NCBI GenBank assembly: GCA_008704415.1
Contig: VXIS01000191.1
Coordinates: forward strand, 27,430 to 91,429
Length of the DNA: 64,000 nt
Source: Sphaerosporella brunnea
Lineage: Eukaryota; Ascomycota; Pezizomycetes; Pezizales; Pyronemataceae
Reading direction: 5' to 3'
Both the position numbers and the translations under genes were made by a program. Below are positions 21,725-32,732 of the stretch, piece after piece (position 1 is the first letter of the stretch; each line of letters begins with the position of its first letter). The notes beneath the pieces were generated by a model. The model made no database searches. It was not told the origin of the DNA and saw only the letters and a program-made list of their open reading frames with translations.

Positions 21725-21835
21725 GACCCTAACTCAACTCCTTGTCCGCGGACTCCAACTTGTTGTCCGCCGCGAGCTTTTTCGTCGCCGTAATGACCCG
21801 GTTGGCCTGCGGGTAGAAGTGAGGCTACACTGATG
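21725..21835 (-). pseudogene. Gene-family exon fragment (VITATKKLAAD)
   Basis: The minus-strand frame reads QANRVITATKKLAADNKLES then ADKELS, matching 45660-45740 (KRVITATKKLAADKELG). It sits between the promoter region of copy III (22.4 kb) and the hairpin units downstream, the same order as in the 45-kb copy. Helical and charged; function unknown. Confidence 0.5.
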
Positions 21836-22371
21836 CACAGTCGTGTGCGTTTCGATCGATATTGTGTTTCGTCTCGTCAGTAATGGTTCAGAATCTTTCA
21901 AACAGGGGTCGGCACAGTGCAGGACAACTTGTCGTGAGCTCTGAAACTGGGAACCGGCTCGACTGGGGGAGGTAGTAACAAAGTGGCACTGCCCTCACGC
22001 AGCGTTGTTGGTCTTTGTGTCGTTTGCGGTGCCGAGCGCAGGATGGCGAGGCGATAGTGGGAATGCGTTGAAGCACAAAGAGGACCACCGTAACCAGGGC
22101 CGAAAACCGCGTCGCTTGTGGTGCGCGGAGGAACATCTAAGCGGTAAGGTGCATCCAGTCGTAGCAGTGGCAAGCGCAGGCGCAAGAAAGGGCGGGGTTA
22201 AGGAGGGGCAAAAGAGACGCGCACAAGGTGAGTGTGGAGGCGAGGAAGCAATAGCGAGTCGTGGGGCAGAGGTGAGTAAGTAAGAAAGGATCGTAGACGC
22301 TGTGTGGGTTAGCGAGGTACAGGCAAGTAAAGGAAGAGGGATAACGCCCAACGAGAGGCGCAATTTATAGT

Positions 22372-22379
22372 TGCTAGTG
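22372..22379 (-). promoter_or_regulatory. TATA box of gene-family copy III
   Basis: TATAAATT on the minus strand in the block CAACTATAAATTGCG, conserved with copy II. The following 400-base leader is also alignable with 9200-9600. Confidence 0.6.
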
Positions 22380-22479
22380 CCGGTTTGCTTCACTAAATCG
22401 CACTCCGACTTGCTCGACATCACCCCGCCGCATGCTCCTTCAACAGGCAAGATGAGTTGATGCGAGCAGTCAAGAATGC

Positions 22480-22973
22480 GCGTGAAGACACACCCGAGTG
22501 TTTGCGGCAGAACGCAGTGCAGACCGAATGCGTGGCGGTGAACGAGAATGACGGCGAAATACACACTGTAATCGGATTTTGGAAGAGGAATGTTTGTTTC
22601 GTCACGGGCACGGTTCACTTGCCGTGGGATTGAAGCAGGAGCCAATCATCCCCCGACTCCACGCCCCTTCAGCTGATGTTTTCCATGGCGCAACCACCAG
22701 CGACGCAAGCTCTTCAGTCGCGGTCGGCTTCGCACCGTTCGCCGCCTGGCAGACATAGCACGTCGGGAGACCTGCTACTTCTGCTGTTCGTATCTATCAG
22801 AGAGGCTGGAACGTAAGATACAGGGTCTTGGCCTGCGTTGTGAATCGTCACCTGCGAACGTGCAAGGCAGAGTTTTGCACGAGGCGGGGAAACATTTTGA
22901 GAACATATTCTGGCGTTGCGAGACGGACAGATAGTGAAACTGCAGGCGCTGTATTGATTCAGCACCGACGTTT
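22480..22973 (-). promoter_or_regulatory. Conserved upstream region of gene-family copy III
   Basis: Matches 1-480 throughout and 9720-9860 in part. Array 4 follows directly; array 1 follows the left-edge copy at the same distance but in opposite orientation. Confidence 0.45.
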
Positions 22974-24169
22974 TAGACGGGTCAAAGGGTTCATCCCTCG
23001 GTGGACGGGGCTGCGATGGCCGGGGTTGACCACTCGGACAGTGCTGCGATGGGGCCCATCACTCGGGCGGGCCAGCGGGTTGATTGCCCAGTGGACGGGT
23101 CTGCGATGGGCGGGGCCGATCGCTCGGACGGGTCAAAGGGTCCATCACTCGGACGGGCGGGGACGGACGGGGCTGATCGCTCGGTGGACGGGGCTGCCAT
23201 GAACGGGGCTGATCACTCGAACGGGTCGGCGATGGACGGGGTTGATCACGCGGACGGGGCTGCGATGAACGGGGCTGATCACTCGGACGGGTCGGCGATG
23301 GACGGGGTTGATCACGCGGACGGGGCGGCGATGGACGGTGCTAATCACTCGGACGGGTCGGGGACGGACGGCGTTGATCGCTCGGTGGACGGGGCTGCCA
23401 TGGACGGGGTTGACCGCTCGGTGGACGGGGTTGATCACGCGGACGGGGCGGCGATGGACGGTGCTAATCCCTCGGACGGGTCGGGGACGGACGGCGTTGA
23501 TCGCTCGGTGGACGGGGCTGCCATGGACGGGGTTGACCGCTCGGTGGACGGGGTTGATCACGCGGACGGGCGGCGATGGACGGTGCTAATCACTCGGACG
23601 GGTCGGGGACGGACGGCGTTGATCGCTCGGTGGACGGGGTTGATCACGCGGACGGGGCGGCGATAGACCGGGTTGATCACGCGGACGGGGCGGCGATAGA
23701 CCGGATTGATCACGCGGACCGGGCGGGGACGGACGGGGTTGATCACTCGAACGTGGCGGGGACGGGGTGGATCGCTCGGACACTGTACGGGGTTGATAAC
23801 TCGCACGGGGCTGAGATGGACGGGGCTGATCACTCGGACGGGGCTGAGATGGACGGGGTTGATCACTCGAACATGGCGGGGACGGGGTTGATCACTTCGT
23901 GGACAGGGAAGCGATGGACGGGATTGAGTACCTGGTGGACGAGGCGTCGCTGGACGGGGCTGATCACTCGGTGGACGGGGCCGATCATGCGGACGGGCCT
24001 GCGATAGATGCGAACAATCACTCGGACGTGGCGGGGACTGGGTTGACCACTCGGCAGGGGCTAAGATGGACGGGGCTGATAATCCGAACGTGGCGGTGAT
24101 GGGGATGATCACCCGGGCGGGGCTGAGATGGAGGGGGTTGGGTTGATCACCAGGTGGACTGGGCTGCAC
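22974..24169 (-). repeat. Minisatellite array 4, left part (G-rich on +)
   Basis: Reverse-orientation units. A higher-order repeat of 123 bp occurs three times between about 23361 and 23720 (starts at 23361, 23484 and 23606, the last with a 1-bp loss). All long ORFs here are products of the repeat. Confidence 0.93.
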
Positions 24170-24973
24170 CAGGGGTGCCCATACGCGGGCCGGCCCGCGT
24201 GTTAAACGGGGCCCCACAAAGTAGGCCGTGCTGGGGCGCGTGTCGCGCTTGTAGGATAGGGTCCGGGCGACGTTATCACTGCCTGGATGCCTGACAGGCG
24301 CCTTTGGGTGCCGGTTGTGCCGGTATGTCGATGGTGCCGTTTCCGTGGTTGCCGAGGACGTGTTCATGTGGCGGCCTCGTTTCAGCATCCCGGGCCGGTT
24401 ATCGGTATTCCGGAACACCGTGTACGGGTGTTTGTGTTTCGTGCCGTTTCCGTGGTCGACTACGACGTATTTATGTGGCGGCCGCATCGACGCGCGAAAT
24501 TTTGCAATCAATACCCAGCTGACCGCCGGTCACGCAATTTAATAGACCACGGCGGACCTTGTCAGTGCTGCATTTGACCCGGTGAGCCCGAATATTTCCG
24601 ATTGTCGTTCAAAGGGCACGCGGTGCGCGGTCAGGATGTTGCTCTGTTCGGTATAAGACTCGGCCCTCCTCTTAAATCGGGCAGCGGGGATGGAATGACT
24701 AGTGGTTTTTGCGTGGAATGATTGAAGGTTGTTGGGGACCCAGTTTGACTCGTCTCGGGGTTTTTGTGTTATTCAAAACAATTGTAGATAGTTCGGGTGC
24801 GTGGCGGGACCGGAGGGCGCCTGCGTGTCACGTACCCCATCCGGCGCCCGGGGGCACCTGGATCTCGGTCCAAAATGCCTGGTCCAAACGGGCCTCGATT
24901 TAAAAAGCCCGTTTAAGTCAAACGGGTTCAGACCTCGCCGCAAGCAGGACTGGCCGGTCCATTGGCAGCCCTG
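24170..24973 (+). mobile_element. Non-autonomous hAT element, 804 bp, inserted in array 4
   Basis: Left end CAGGGGTGCCCAT and reverse-complemented right end CAGGGCTGCCAAT form the inverted repeats. Flanks GGCTGCAC (24162-24169) and GGCTGCGC (24974-24981) match at 7 of 8 bases. The interior resembles the hAT relic at 53.7-54.4 kb (CTGGATGCCTGACAGGCGC, CCGGTTATCGG) and its right end resembles 4290-4403. No intact transposase frame remains. It postdates the array. Confidence 0.88.
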
Positions 24974-25885
24974 GGCTGCGCTGGATGGGATTGATCACTC
25001 GGACGGATTGGGGACGGACAGGGTGGATCACTCGGACGGGCGTGGGATGGACGGAGCCTATACCCCAGACGGAACTGTGCTGGACGGGGTTGATCAGTTG
25101 GTGGACGGGGCTTTGATGGACGAGGTTAATCACTCTGTGGACGGGGTTGATCACTCGGACGGGGCGAGGACGGACTGGGTTGATCGCTCGGTGGACGAGG
25201 CCGATCACATGCACGGGGATGCGATGGACGGGGTTGATCATTCGGACCGAGTGTGATGGACGGGGCTGATCACTCGCACGGGGCGAGGACAGTCGGGGTT
25301 GATGACTCGGCTGAAGGGCTTGATCACTCGGACTGGGCTCGGGAGCGGTTGATCACTCTGACGGAGCGAGGACGGACAAGGGACATGACTCGGCTGACGG
25401 GCTTGATCACCTGGACGGGGCTCGGGAGCGCTTGATCACTCCGACAGGGCGCGGACGGACGGGGCTGATCACTCGGCCTGGGCTGCAATGGACAGGGTTA
25501 ATCACTCGGTGGACGGGGATGCCATGGACGGAATTGATCAGTCGGACGGGACACCGGGTTGGTCACTCGGTGGACGGGGCTACAATGGACGGGGCCGATC
25601 ACTCAGACGGGGCTGCGATGGACGCGGTTGATCACTCAGGCGTGCCTGGACGGGGCCGATCACTCGAACGTCATGGGACGCACGGGGTTAATCACTCGGC
25701 CGAAGCGTGGGCGGGGCCGATCACTCGGACGGGGATGCGCTGCACGCGCCCGATCACTTGGATGGGGCAGCGGGTTTATCATTCAGTGGACGCGACTGCG
25801 ATATGCGGGGCCGATCACTTGGGCGGGTCAAACCGTTGATGACTCGGACGGGGTTGCGATGGACGGAGCTGCGATGGGCTGTTTG
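24974..25885 (-). repeat. Minisatellite array 4, right part
   Basis: Continuation beyond the hAT insertion; more degenerate than the left part. Confidence 0.92.
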
Positions 25886-27349
25886 GGCTGATGCAAACAG
25901 CCCGCTGGGCTGGCTGCCGAAAGCAGCCGGCCAAGCCCGCCTGGCTGTTTGGGCTGGCTACTGAGAACATTGGCGAGAACACGGTTGGAGTGGTGAAACT
26001 ATAGAGACCGCTCAGAGTGACCATGATGCTGCGGAGGGTGTTAATTCAGACGTCCAAGCTGCGCTGAACTCCTCTTCGGGCTTATCAATGGTGCGGGTAT
26101 TTGATACCGGTCGGAGATTATAAAACATAGTAAGCGCCAGACCGGCATTGTAGACCTTTGGTCTATATTCCGCGGTTGCAGTAGTGAAGTAAAGAGAGGA
26201 GGTAATGTAACGGAGAGGGTCGGAAACAGACTGGAGGGGCCCAAGGTACTCGCGTACAGACGCGTGTCGGATAGAGCCAGGAACCAGAGCTGAGACGAGA
26301 TTCGGGGGCAGGACGAGAGGTGCGATGCACGAGCTTTAGGATTCAGATTGGAACAGAGGTACTCAGATTGACATGTGAAGGTTCAGTGAATCGAAAAGAG
26401 AAAAGAAAGCAAACAACAAAGCGGAAGCGGAGACACCTCCATATAGTCCACGTGATCGTGGCGCCCCGCGCCACAGCCTCAAGCAGGGGCCTTAAGGCAA
26501 CGCCACAAACCAACGCCACCAAACCTTATCCCAACCTCACGCCGTGACAGGTAGCGGGTCGAGGAGGCAACACCGTCTCACTTCACCGCGAGCACCGGCA
26601 CGGATAAATACCATTCCATTCCAGTCCACAACGATCAACAAATCTAGGAGTGTGTGCAGCAGCGTAGTCGCTCGGCAGTATTGTCGCTCAAGCTCCTCCA
26701 CGGCTCCGCTTCAGAATGGTAGAGCTAGCTACTCGCTCCGCTTGAGAATGGTGGAGCTAGCTTCGCTTCAACCTCCAGCAACCGCGACACCGGTACATGC
26801 CGCCGGCACCGTAAAACGCCCCTGGAAAACGTCACACCAACTGCTCTATTACAAAAGTATAAGGATATTCCTGCATATGCATTGTGAACGTTACACGGCG
26901 TCTGACTTTGTGTGGCGCCAGGATTTTTTGGCGTCGGAGATTTTGGTTTGGCTGCGTGTGGATGTGGAGCCCAGCGACTGTGTGGTAGGGCAAATGATGA
27001 TCTCTTGAGGGTTTCTTGGCCCAGGCTTTTGTGGGCTGTTTCTTTTTTGGAAAAAACAGGATTGGTGATATCAATTCCCTCAAGTCTATTGATGTTTGCA
27101 GTCGATATTATGATACCGCGGTGAAGAAAAAAAACTCTGTTTACCATGCGATGGATGTTCGAAGGTGCTTCCAAACAGCTCAGCGTAGGACTCGGCGGGG
27201 GACGCGATGCGAGGTTCTGAGCGCAAAGCGTGGAGCGTGGCGGATGCGGTGGGTAATCCGCAGCATCAACTTCCAAGGCAATCATATGAAAACTGGCAAA
27301 GTTATGGCCGGAGACGCATACTCAAAATATGGAGGCAGAAGGCCGCATG
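25886..27349. other. No intact gene; short repeats only
   Basis: 25886-25965 is rich in GGCTGTTTGGGCTG motifs also seen at 58680-58760. 25975-26085 matches 47860-47960 (GAAACTATAxAGA..GCTCAGAGTGACCATGAT), probably the 3' end of one hAT family. Near 26700-26770 a direct duplication of about 40 bp (CCGCTTxAGAATGGTxGAGC) is visible. No convincing exon. Confidence 0.4.
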
Positions 27350-27785
27350 AATCTTGTCAAGTGTAAGACAGTATCGGCGGGTCAACAGCTGTTGTTTCTT
27401 CACCAACAATGCCCCAGATAGCCCTTGCATCGTAGCACACAACTCAGGCTTTCCATGAGCTAACATTGTTTCTTTTCTAACCGCAAGCGATCCTTCCAAA
27501 CTCCTCCGGTCAGCTATGATCGCTTCTCTTCCGGTCCACAGACGATCCGTCAAGCTCCAGTTGTCTTGATCCCACAACTCGGGCTGTCGGTGAGCGAAGA
27601 TTGCGCTCTGGTTTCTGCAGGCGATCCTCCAAGCTGCAGTTTTCTTAACACCCCACAACTTTGGGGTTCCGCCGCCCGAACCTGTCCCTAGCAGCGCGTT
27701 TTCCGCCCTGGTCGCGACTGCCGTCGTTGCGTCTCTTGCTGGGGTTGTCTGTTCGTATCGAAGTCGTAGCGCCAGGCTCATGACC
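27350..27785 (-). mobile_element. Copia leader fragment, minus strand
   Basis: Starts with a primer site beside the LTR, one base different from the others (GGTCATGAGCC instead of GGTTATGAGCC). Leader hairpins follow, for example AGTTGTGGGATCAAGACAACT near 27575 and a GAGCTTGACGGATCG..CGATCATAGCT stem. The element breaks off before gag. Confidence 0.75.
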
Positions 27786-27953
27786 TGTTGACGATAGGAT
27801 TTGGGCAGTGGACACTAAGAACGTAGATAGAAGAGATATATTGAAGGTACAGAGCTAAGTGCGAGTTGCTGCCCTTAGGAGGCAGAATCGAGTACTAGTG
27901 TATCACCAATTCATACTCGGATCTACTAGAGAGTCATACATTATGTCTCAAGA
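27786..27953 (-). repeat. Copia LTR (168 bp), minus strand
   Basis: Same length and order as 12090-12257 (TTGAGACATAATG.., ACTAGTACTC, CTTCTATCTACGTTCTTAG, CGTCAACA). The terminal TG has become TC. It abuts the stop codon region of the gene at 27964-28503. Confidence 0.85.
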
Positions 27954-27963
27954 AAACCCCCCA

Positions 27964-28503
27964 CTAATCGTCCTTCAGATCAGCAGGCTCCCATCCCGAC
28001 CTCATCGGCGCCAGAAGGTTCTTAACGAGACGATACCACATTGCGGGTTTGTCGATATCCTGAATACCAACGCTCCGGATCTCGTGCTTCCTCCATCCTG
28101 CATACCACGCCAACACAGCCTCTGCCCCCTCTTCCTGGGCGTGGTAATAACTCTGCCTGCACTCCGTGTCGCTGGACACCAGCAGAGCCGAAACGTCCGG
28201 CCCCCAAGCCACATCGAGAGCAATGGCCACATCTTGCTCCGTTTTATACCCGTCGGCCCCGAGCAAACAATATTCTGCGTCGACGGCGTGCACGGCACAC
28301 TGAATGTGCTCCTGCGGGGTCATGCTGGCGACGTGGGTGAGCAGGTGCTTGCCGACAACGCCCAGCGTCGGGAGGTTCTCGGACGTCACTTCGTTGGGGA
28401 CCTGGTGGAGTAACTGCGCCGGGAGGCGAACCAGGATTGACGGCTTGCTGGGATCTGCAGCGGCGCCGGTCCACGCAGTGTTGTTTCTGTCGGTTGGTGT
28501 CAT
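27964..28503 (-). CDS. Unknown 179-residue protein, intact ORF
   Basis: One uninterrupted frame from ATG in a good context (CCAAAATGAC) preceded by a pyrimidine-rich leader with a TACC tandem repeat. The protein is soluble-looking: an N-terminal Thr/Asp/Ala-rich stretch, a Leu/Val-rich middle (GVVGKHLLTHVASMTPQEHI), a Gly/Asp-rich segment with C, then WYAGWRKHEIRSVGIQDID and a Lys/Asp C-terminus. There is no signal peptide, membrane helix or zinc-finger spacing. It is the longest clean non-repeat ORF. A copia LTR begins about 10 bases past the stop on the same strand, so the 3'UTR is LTR-derived. I do not recognise the family; an unspliced transposon passenger is the alternative. Confidence 0.6.
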   Translation of the reverse strand: MTPTDRNNTAWTGAAADPSKPSILVRLPAQLLHQVPNEVTSENLPTLGVVGKHLLTHVASMTPQEHIQCAVHAVDAEYCLLGADGYKTEQDVAIALDVAWGPDVSALLVSSDTECRQSYYHAQEEGAEAVLAWYAGWRKHEIRSVGIQDIDKPAMWYRLVKNLLAPMRSGWEPADLKDD

Positions 28504-29189
28504 TTTGGTTGGGTGAGAGGTAGGTAGGTAGGTGTTTGCTGGCGAAAATTTGTCGTCGACGTCAGGTTATCGAGGCTTCATCGCGTCATATTATCGCCTG
28601 TGTGATGCAATCTCAAGCCGCAGTCGCAGACGCACTCCAACTGTTGGCGGCGTTCGACGTTCCATCAGCGTTGCATACGAATTTGCAGAGTATCACTTTG
28701 GGATGCTGATCACACACAACATCCGCATCAAAACAACCACGCGAGGCGCACTTTGTTTGGTTTAATCATATTGCATTCGGCGGCATGCGGCCATGGCAAA
28801 TAGAATACAGAATCGCCGGCGACCCTAGGCACGTGGCGTACTGTGGGATTCGCTCCTCTGACAGAAGGGAAGAAAGCGAGGAAACAGCAAGCATCAATTG
28901 CACCATGAAGATTCGTATAGGCGGTCGTAGACAAAGGAGACAGATCTTAGGCCCTATTTGGCCAGATTCCTACGCTCGTGCTGCTGAAGAAGGCCATCAC
29001 CTCCTCTATGCAGCGCTCATGCGCCAGCAGGTCCCTTATCGACGTATTGGTCTTCGGCCTCATCTTTCCTCTGTCACGGGTCGCCTCGGTCATCTCTTTC
29101 CACAGAGATGGCTGCTCGTTGCGCCATCGCCGGCACGTCTTGAAGTGATGGTTTGGGTCTGCGGCGGTTTGACACTATTAGGACGGGTT
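28504..29189. other. Upstream of the 179-aa gene; no other gene recognised
   Basis: 28745-28795 shares about 45 bases with 62665-62715 (TTTAATCATATTG, ATTCGGC, CGGCCATG). The remainder shows nothing I can name. Confidence 0.4.
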
Positions 29190-30440
29190 GTTGACGTCCG
29201 ACCTGAATGCTTGCTGACCCCGTCCTTCAGCATCATCCGCGTGGCATGCTTACCAACCACATCGACAGCGCGCAAATCACGATTGCTCAGTGGGTTGGCG
29301 CACCGGATATAGACGTGACAATGGTTTTAGTAGCCGCTATGAGTCACATGGCCACGGCTGTGGCTGTGCCATCGGGTGCTTACTCAACCGCAGAACATGA
29401 TGGTGCAATGAAGCCAACGCTGTTAAAACTTGGACTCATTCTACATCCGCGAAACGCAATAAATCGCTGTTCTGTGGCAGAATACCGACTGCGCGAGGGG
29501 ATGGATATGCGGCCAGCATCCAGGACGTGGGAACAACTGTCTCCTTCGACAAGGGAGTATACAACTGACATACCGATCCTTAACCGGAGAGACCTTGCAC
29601 TCGCCCTGTTTCCTGCGCAACCACGCTCAACAGCGTCGCAGGGACATGAACACCGTTCTTGCTGCCGATGGAAAACTACGACCTAACCTCAAGGGCTCAA
29701 GGGGGCTGGACGGCACTGGGGCGGCCAATACCGCAGGAACTAGACCCGGGCAAGCGGCCATGAACCGTGAAGACTGAGAGTCCGCGGAGCAATGCGGATC
29801 CTACCTGGTGCTGGCTGGAGAGCTTGAGCTCAATCAACAGGGACCTGACACACGCCCTGTTCACCGTGCCCGCGGATAAGAAACCCACGGACTGAATGCA
29901 AAGGCAGCTTCCGCTCTGCGGAAGGGTTAGTACGGGTTTTACGAGGTGCGGGTTAGCGGTGTTGACCTCTGCCGCGTCCGCCACCTCCGCCGCCGCCATA
30001 GCGTGGCCCAGAAGCTATCGACGGCGGCATAAAGCAGCGCGAGTCCAATTGCGCACAAACGGCCCTGCATAGCCACACATCTCAGCAAACAGGGACGAGG
30101 GCGCTACGGCGTGCAAATGGTGACGACCGAAGCCTGTGCAAGGAAAGGAACATTCCACCGACCGGACCAATATTGAGAAAGGGTAATCAGTTGTCAACTA
30201 GCATGAATCGGGTAAGAAAGGGAAAAAAGGTGATTTGTAAAGTTCAATTTAGAGAGGGGCGTAGTCGGCGGCCGGTCGCGGGTAATGGGTCAGCGGTGGT
30301 GTATTTTCAACGATGCGTCAACGCCGGGCCGGCGGGGGGTTGATGTGATGTATTTTGGTTTCGATTTGGGGTCATGCATGAATACATTGAGCAACGCATT
30401 CTTGACAGAGCTGATGAAGCCCCGAGTTCGAAACTGCTGC
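29190..30440 (-). repeat. Second copy of the 2230-3600 segment
   Basis: Collinear with 2230-3600. On the minus strand it includes an Ala-rich frame, MAAAEVADAAEVNTANPHLV, just downstream of a TTGAGCAATGTATTC region, a double-hairpin unit, and a CCAGGTAGGAT splice-donor-like site. Probably a decayed gene-family member. Confidence 0.5.
29835..29894 (-). repeat. Double-hairpin repeat, short second hairpin
   Basis: Hairpin 1 AACAGGG/CCCTGTT is intact. The second retains CCGTG/CACGG with an unpaired interior (CCCGCGGATAAGAAAC). Confidence 0.75.
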
Positions 30441-30619
30441 TGGGCTACAACACACTGAAACAATCAATATGTTTATAACCTACGCTGCGGTTGGGCGATT
30501 CCACGCACACCGGGCAAACATCAACGTTCGCACCCAATAGCGTTTCCAAGTTCGGTTGCGCGTCGGCACCTCCTGAACCTAATCAAGCGTTTATGTTTTG
30601 ACGCTGAGACTACTGGGCT

Positions 30620-31505
30620 CAGTGTTAGGCACGGTCCGTGTATGACTGCAGGCCGGACTGCTGTGAACGAGTCCAGTCTGCGCTGGAGGCGGACGGCATC
30701 GCTCCAGCCCATTGAAAATGGGAACTGGTTTGGACCACGGACAACTGCCGTCGACTGAGGACATTCTTATGTAAGATATGTAGTTATGTAAGATATGCAG
30801 TGGTCAGGAAGAGGATGAGGAAGGACCACTCTCTGAATGAGAGCGGCAGAAACGTCGGCAACCTGTAGAAAACCCCGATGGGACAGACGCCAAGGAGCTT
30901 TTCCAGCGTGATCCGCCCATATGGGGCACTATGAAGGACGTTTTGGGATACTTGGTCACCCGGCGGCAGGAGCCCAAACTGCAAGACCTTGCCCGAATGG
31001 CTTTGGATTATATGACAATACCCGCTATGTCAGCCGAGCCAGAGCGCGTATTCAGTGCGGCAAAGATCACACTCTCTCAGCGCTGCGACGACGTAATCAA
31101 CGCCCTTGAGTGTCTCAAAAGTTGGCAACGTGATGGTTTGATTGCGGCCACCTGCGATGATATTCCGGAGCTAGAGTCGATGCTAGATACGCTCTGTGAG
31201 GATGGGTCAGACAAAGAACGCAAGGCAAGAGAGCGGGCTTAGCGGAGGTCATGGGGAGTATAATGTTATGTATGTATATCTTTAGAATAGATCTGTTTGA
31301 ACCCGCCCATATTCCGTCGTCTGCCGTCAACTGCAGGCGACCGCCGTCAGCCGCGGACATGGTTGACCCCATTTGACTGCAGCCGGTCCAGTTCGTCCCG
31401 CGTCAAAGACTGCCAATTCTGATCCTCGCCGTGGACCGGACCGTGTAAGGTTGCCCAGTTCGGTTCTGAGCGAGGAGAGGACCGAACGCACCGTGTAGAA
31501 CACTG
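30620..31505 (+). mobile_element. Internally deleted hAT element, 886 bp
   Basis: Left end CAGTGTTAGGCACGGTCCGT and reverse-complemented right end CAGTGTTCTACACGGTGCGT match at most positions, as hAT terminal inverted repeats. The right end also resembles that of the element at 58291-59788. Flanking octamers (ACTGGGCT and TCGGCGAC) do not match, so the original duplication has decayed or been rearranged. Only the transposase C-terminus remains inside. Confidence 0.8.
30931..31242 (+). pseudogene. hAT transposase C-terminal dimerisation domain
   Basis: An open 103-codon frame contains YMTIPAMSAEPERVFSAAK followed by LSQRCDD..ALECLKSWQRD, the diagnostic hAT family dimerisation signature (A/S-x-P-x-S-x-x-x-E-R-x-F-S and the C-terminal LKSW). 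An acidic tail follows. The catalytic DDE/RNase-H-like core and the BED finger are absent; a full hAT transposase is usually 600-800 residues. Any protein made could at most dimerise with an intact transposase. Confidence 0.88.
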
Positions 31506-32104
31506 TCGGCGACAATTCACTCATTCATTTGTCCCGTGATGAGTAGAAGTGTGGTGTTTGGCTGGGTCAAAGGAGAGTGGTTGCTGATTATTTTTCAGGT
31601 GTTGTAGCACACATCGCGTAATCGGACAGGAGCTGCGGCGGAAACTCTATGCTTTTACCTACAAGATATCATGCGATTGCACCGGGTCGGTGGCGCTCAC
31701 CTGTTGGTACTTCTTGAAAAACACACCCCTAGCAACGGGTTGTGCGGAGTGACACCGCCTGTGAATGCTGCAGGACCGAATATCATGACATATACGGGGA
31801 CTAGTGAGCGGTTACCTGGGTGGTCTGAAAGTTGGACGAACAACCAGGTGGTGCTGGCAGGGCTGTGAGATTGATTAAAAGCAGCAGAGACTATCTGAAG
31901 AAACGCAAGCTGAACGAGGACCATATATAGCTGCAGGATGATCATGAACTGTATCGTTTCCAGGTTGGTTCACTGAAGGAGGGAAAGGGTGGAACCCTCC
32001 GATTCGTTGAGAAGGGTTGCGGTGGGTTGTCGGGTGACCGGTCTCTCAGTGTGTATGGTTTGGGGATTATTAGCATCTGCAGCTAAGCCAGGCGTACGTT
32101 GACG
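31506..32104. other. No recognised gene
   Basis: Short overlapping ORFs only; nothing conserved elsewhere in the window. Confidence 0.4.
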
Positions 32105-32527
32105 CAGTGTTGCACACGAGTCGAGGATTCTCGCCGAGGGTCTCGGTCTCGTGAGAATGAAGCGGTCTCGAAATGGCTCGCCGGCGGTCTCGACGGTTCG
32201 TTGCCAGCGCATAGTGATTCCGTGGAGGACGACCGGTGAAATGTTCCATGTCGAGCGGCTGGTACACAAATGGCTTTTGTACGAGGATAATGTCTGCAAT
32301 TGCGTTGTTGTTATGTTCCTCGCCCACCTAGGTGCACCAGCGCGGATGACCCGTCCGCCCAGTTTACGGTGCAGACTGGAAGCTCTCCCGCGCCGGAGAA
32401 ATTCTCGGCGGGTCTCGCGAGGCTGCCGTCATTCTCGGTTAGTCTAGTCATTGTCGAACAATCTCGACAGTTCTCGACGTGTCTCGATCATTCTCGGTCT
32501 GGTCTCGCGGTCTCGTCCGAATCACTG
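32105..32527 (+). mobile_element. hAT MITE of the GTCTCG-rich family, 423 bp
   Basis: Left end CAGTGTTGCACACGAG and GAGGATTCTCGCCGAGGGTC match 52668 onward. The right end reads inward as CAGTGATTCGGACGAGACC. Flanks CGTTGACG and CGTGCACG agree at 6 of 8 bases. Subterminal regions carry many GTCTCG/CGAGAC repeats, probably transposase-binding sites. No coding capacity. Confidence 0.8.
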
Positions 32528-32732
32528 CGTGCACGTTTGATCTATCTCAAAGACGTCGGAGCGTTTTCTTCGCAGCTTTGACTTTGTGTTTCGACGCAGT
32601 TACCCTACGTCCTGAGGCTCTCGCAGGCTGCCCGAAGAACAGGCATATTGAGCAGGAAACCGAAGACCCTGCGAGAGTTGTTTCGTGAGCAAATTAGTAT
32701 TCCGCAATGCGCATCAAAATGACTCGCGCAAA

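Noticed and set aside
23558..24511. 317-codon minus-strand ORF
   Set aside because: Most of it is the minisatellite read in one frame, with an N-terminal part from the hAT insertion. It spans two unrelated repeats and is open only because the unit length is a multiple of three.
30612..31513. 8-bp TSD for the 886-bp hAT element
   Set aside because: Flanks ACTGGGCT and TCGGCGAC do not match, so only the terminal repeats and domain are claimed.
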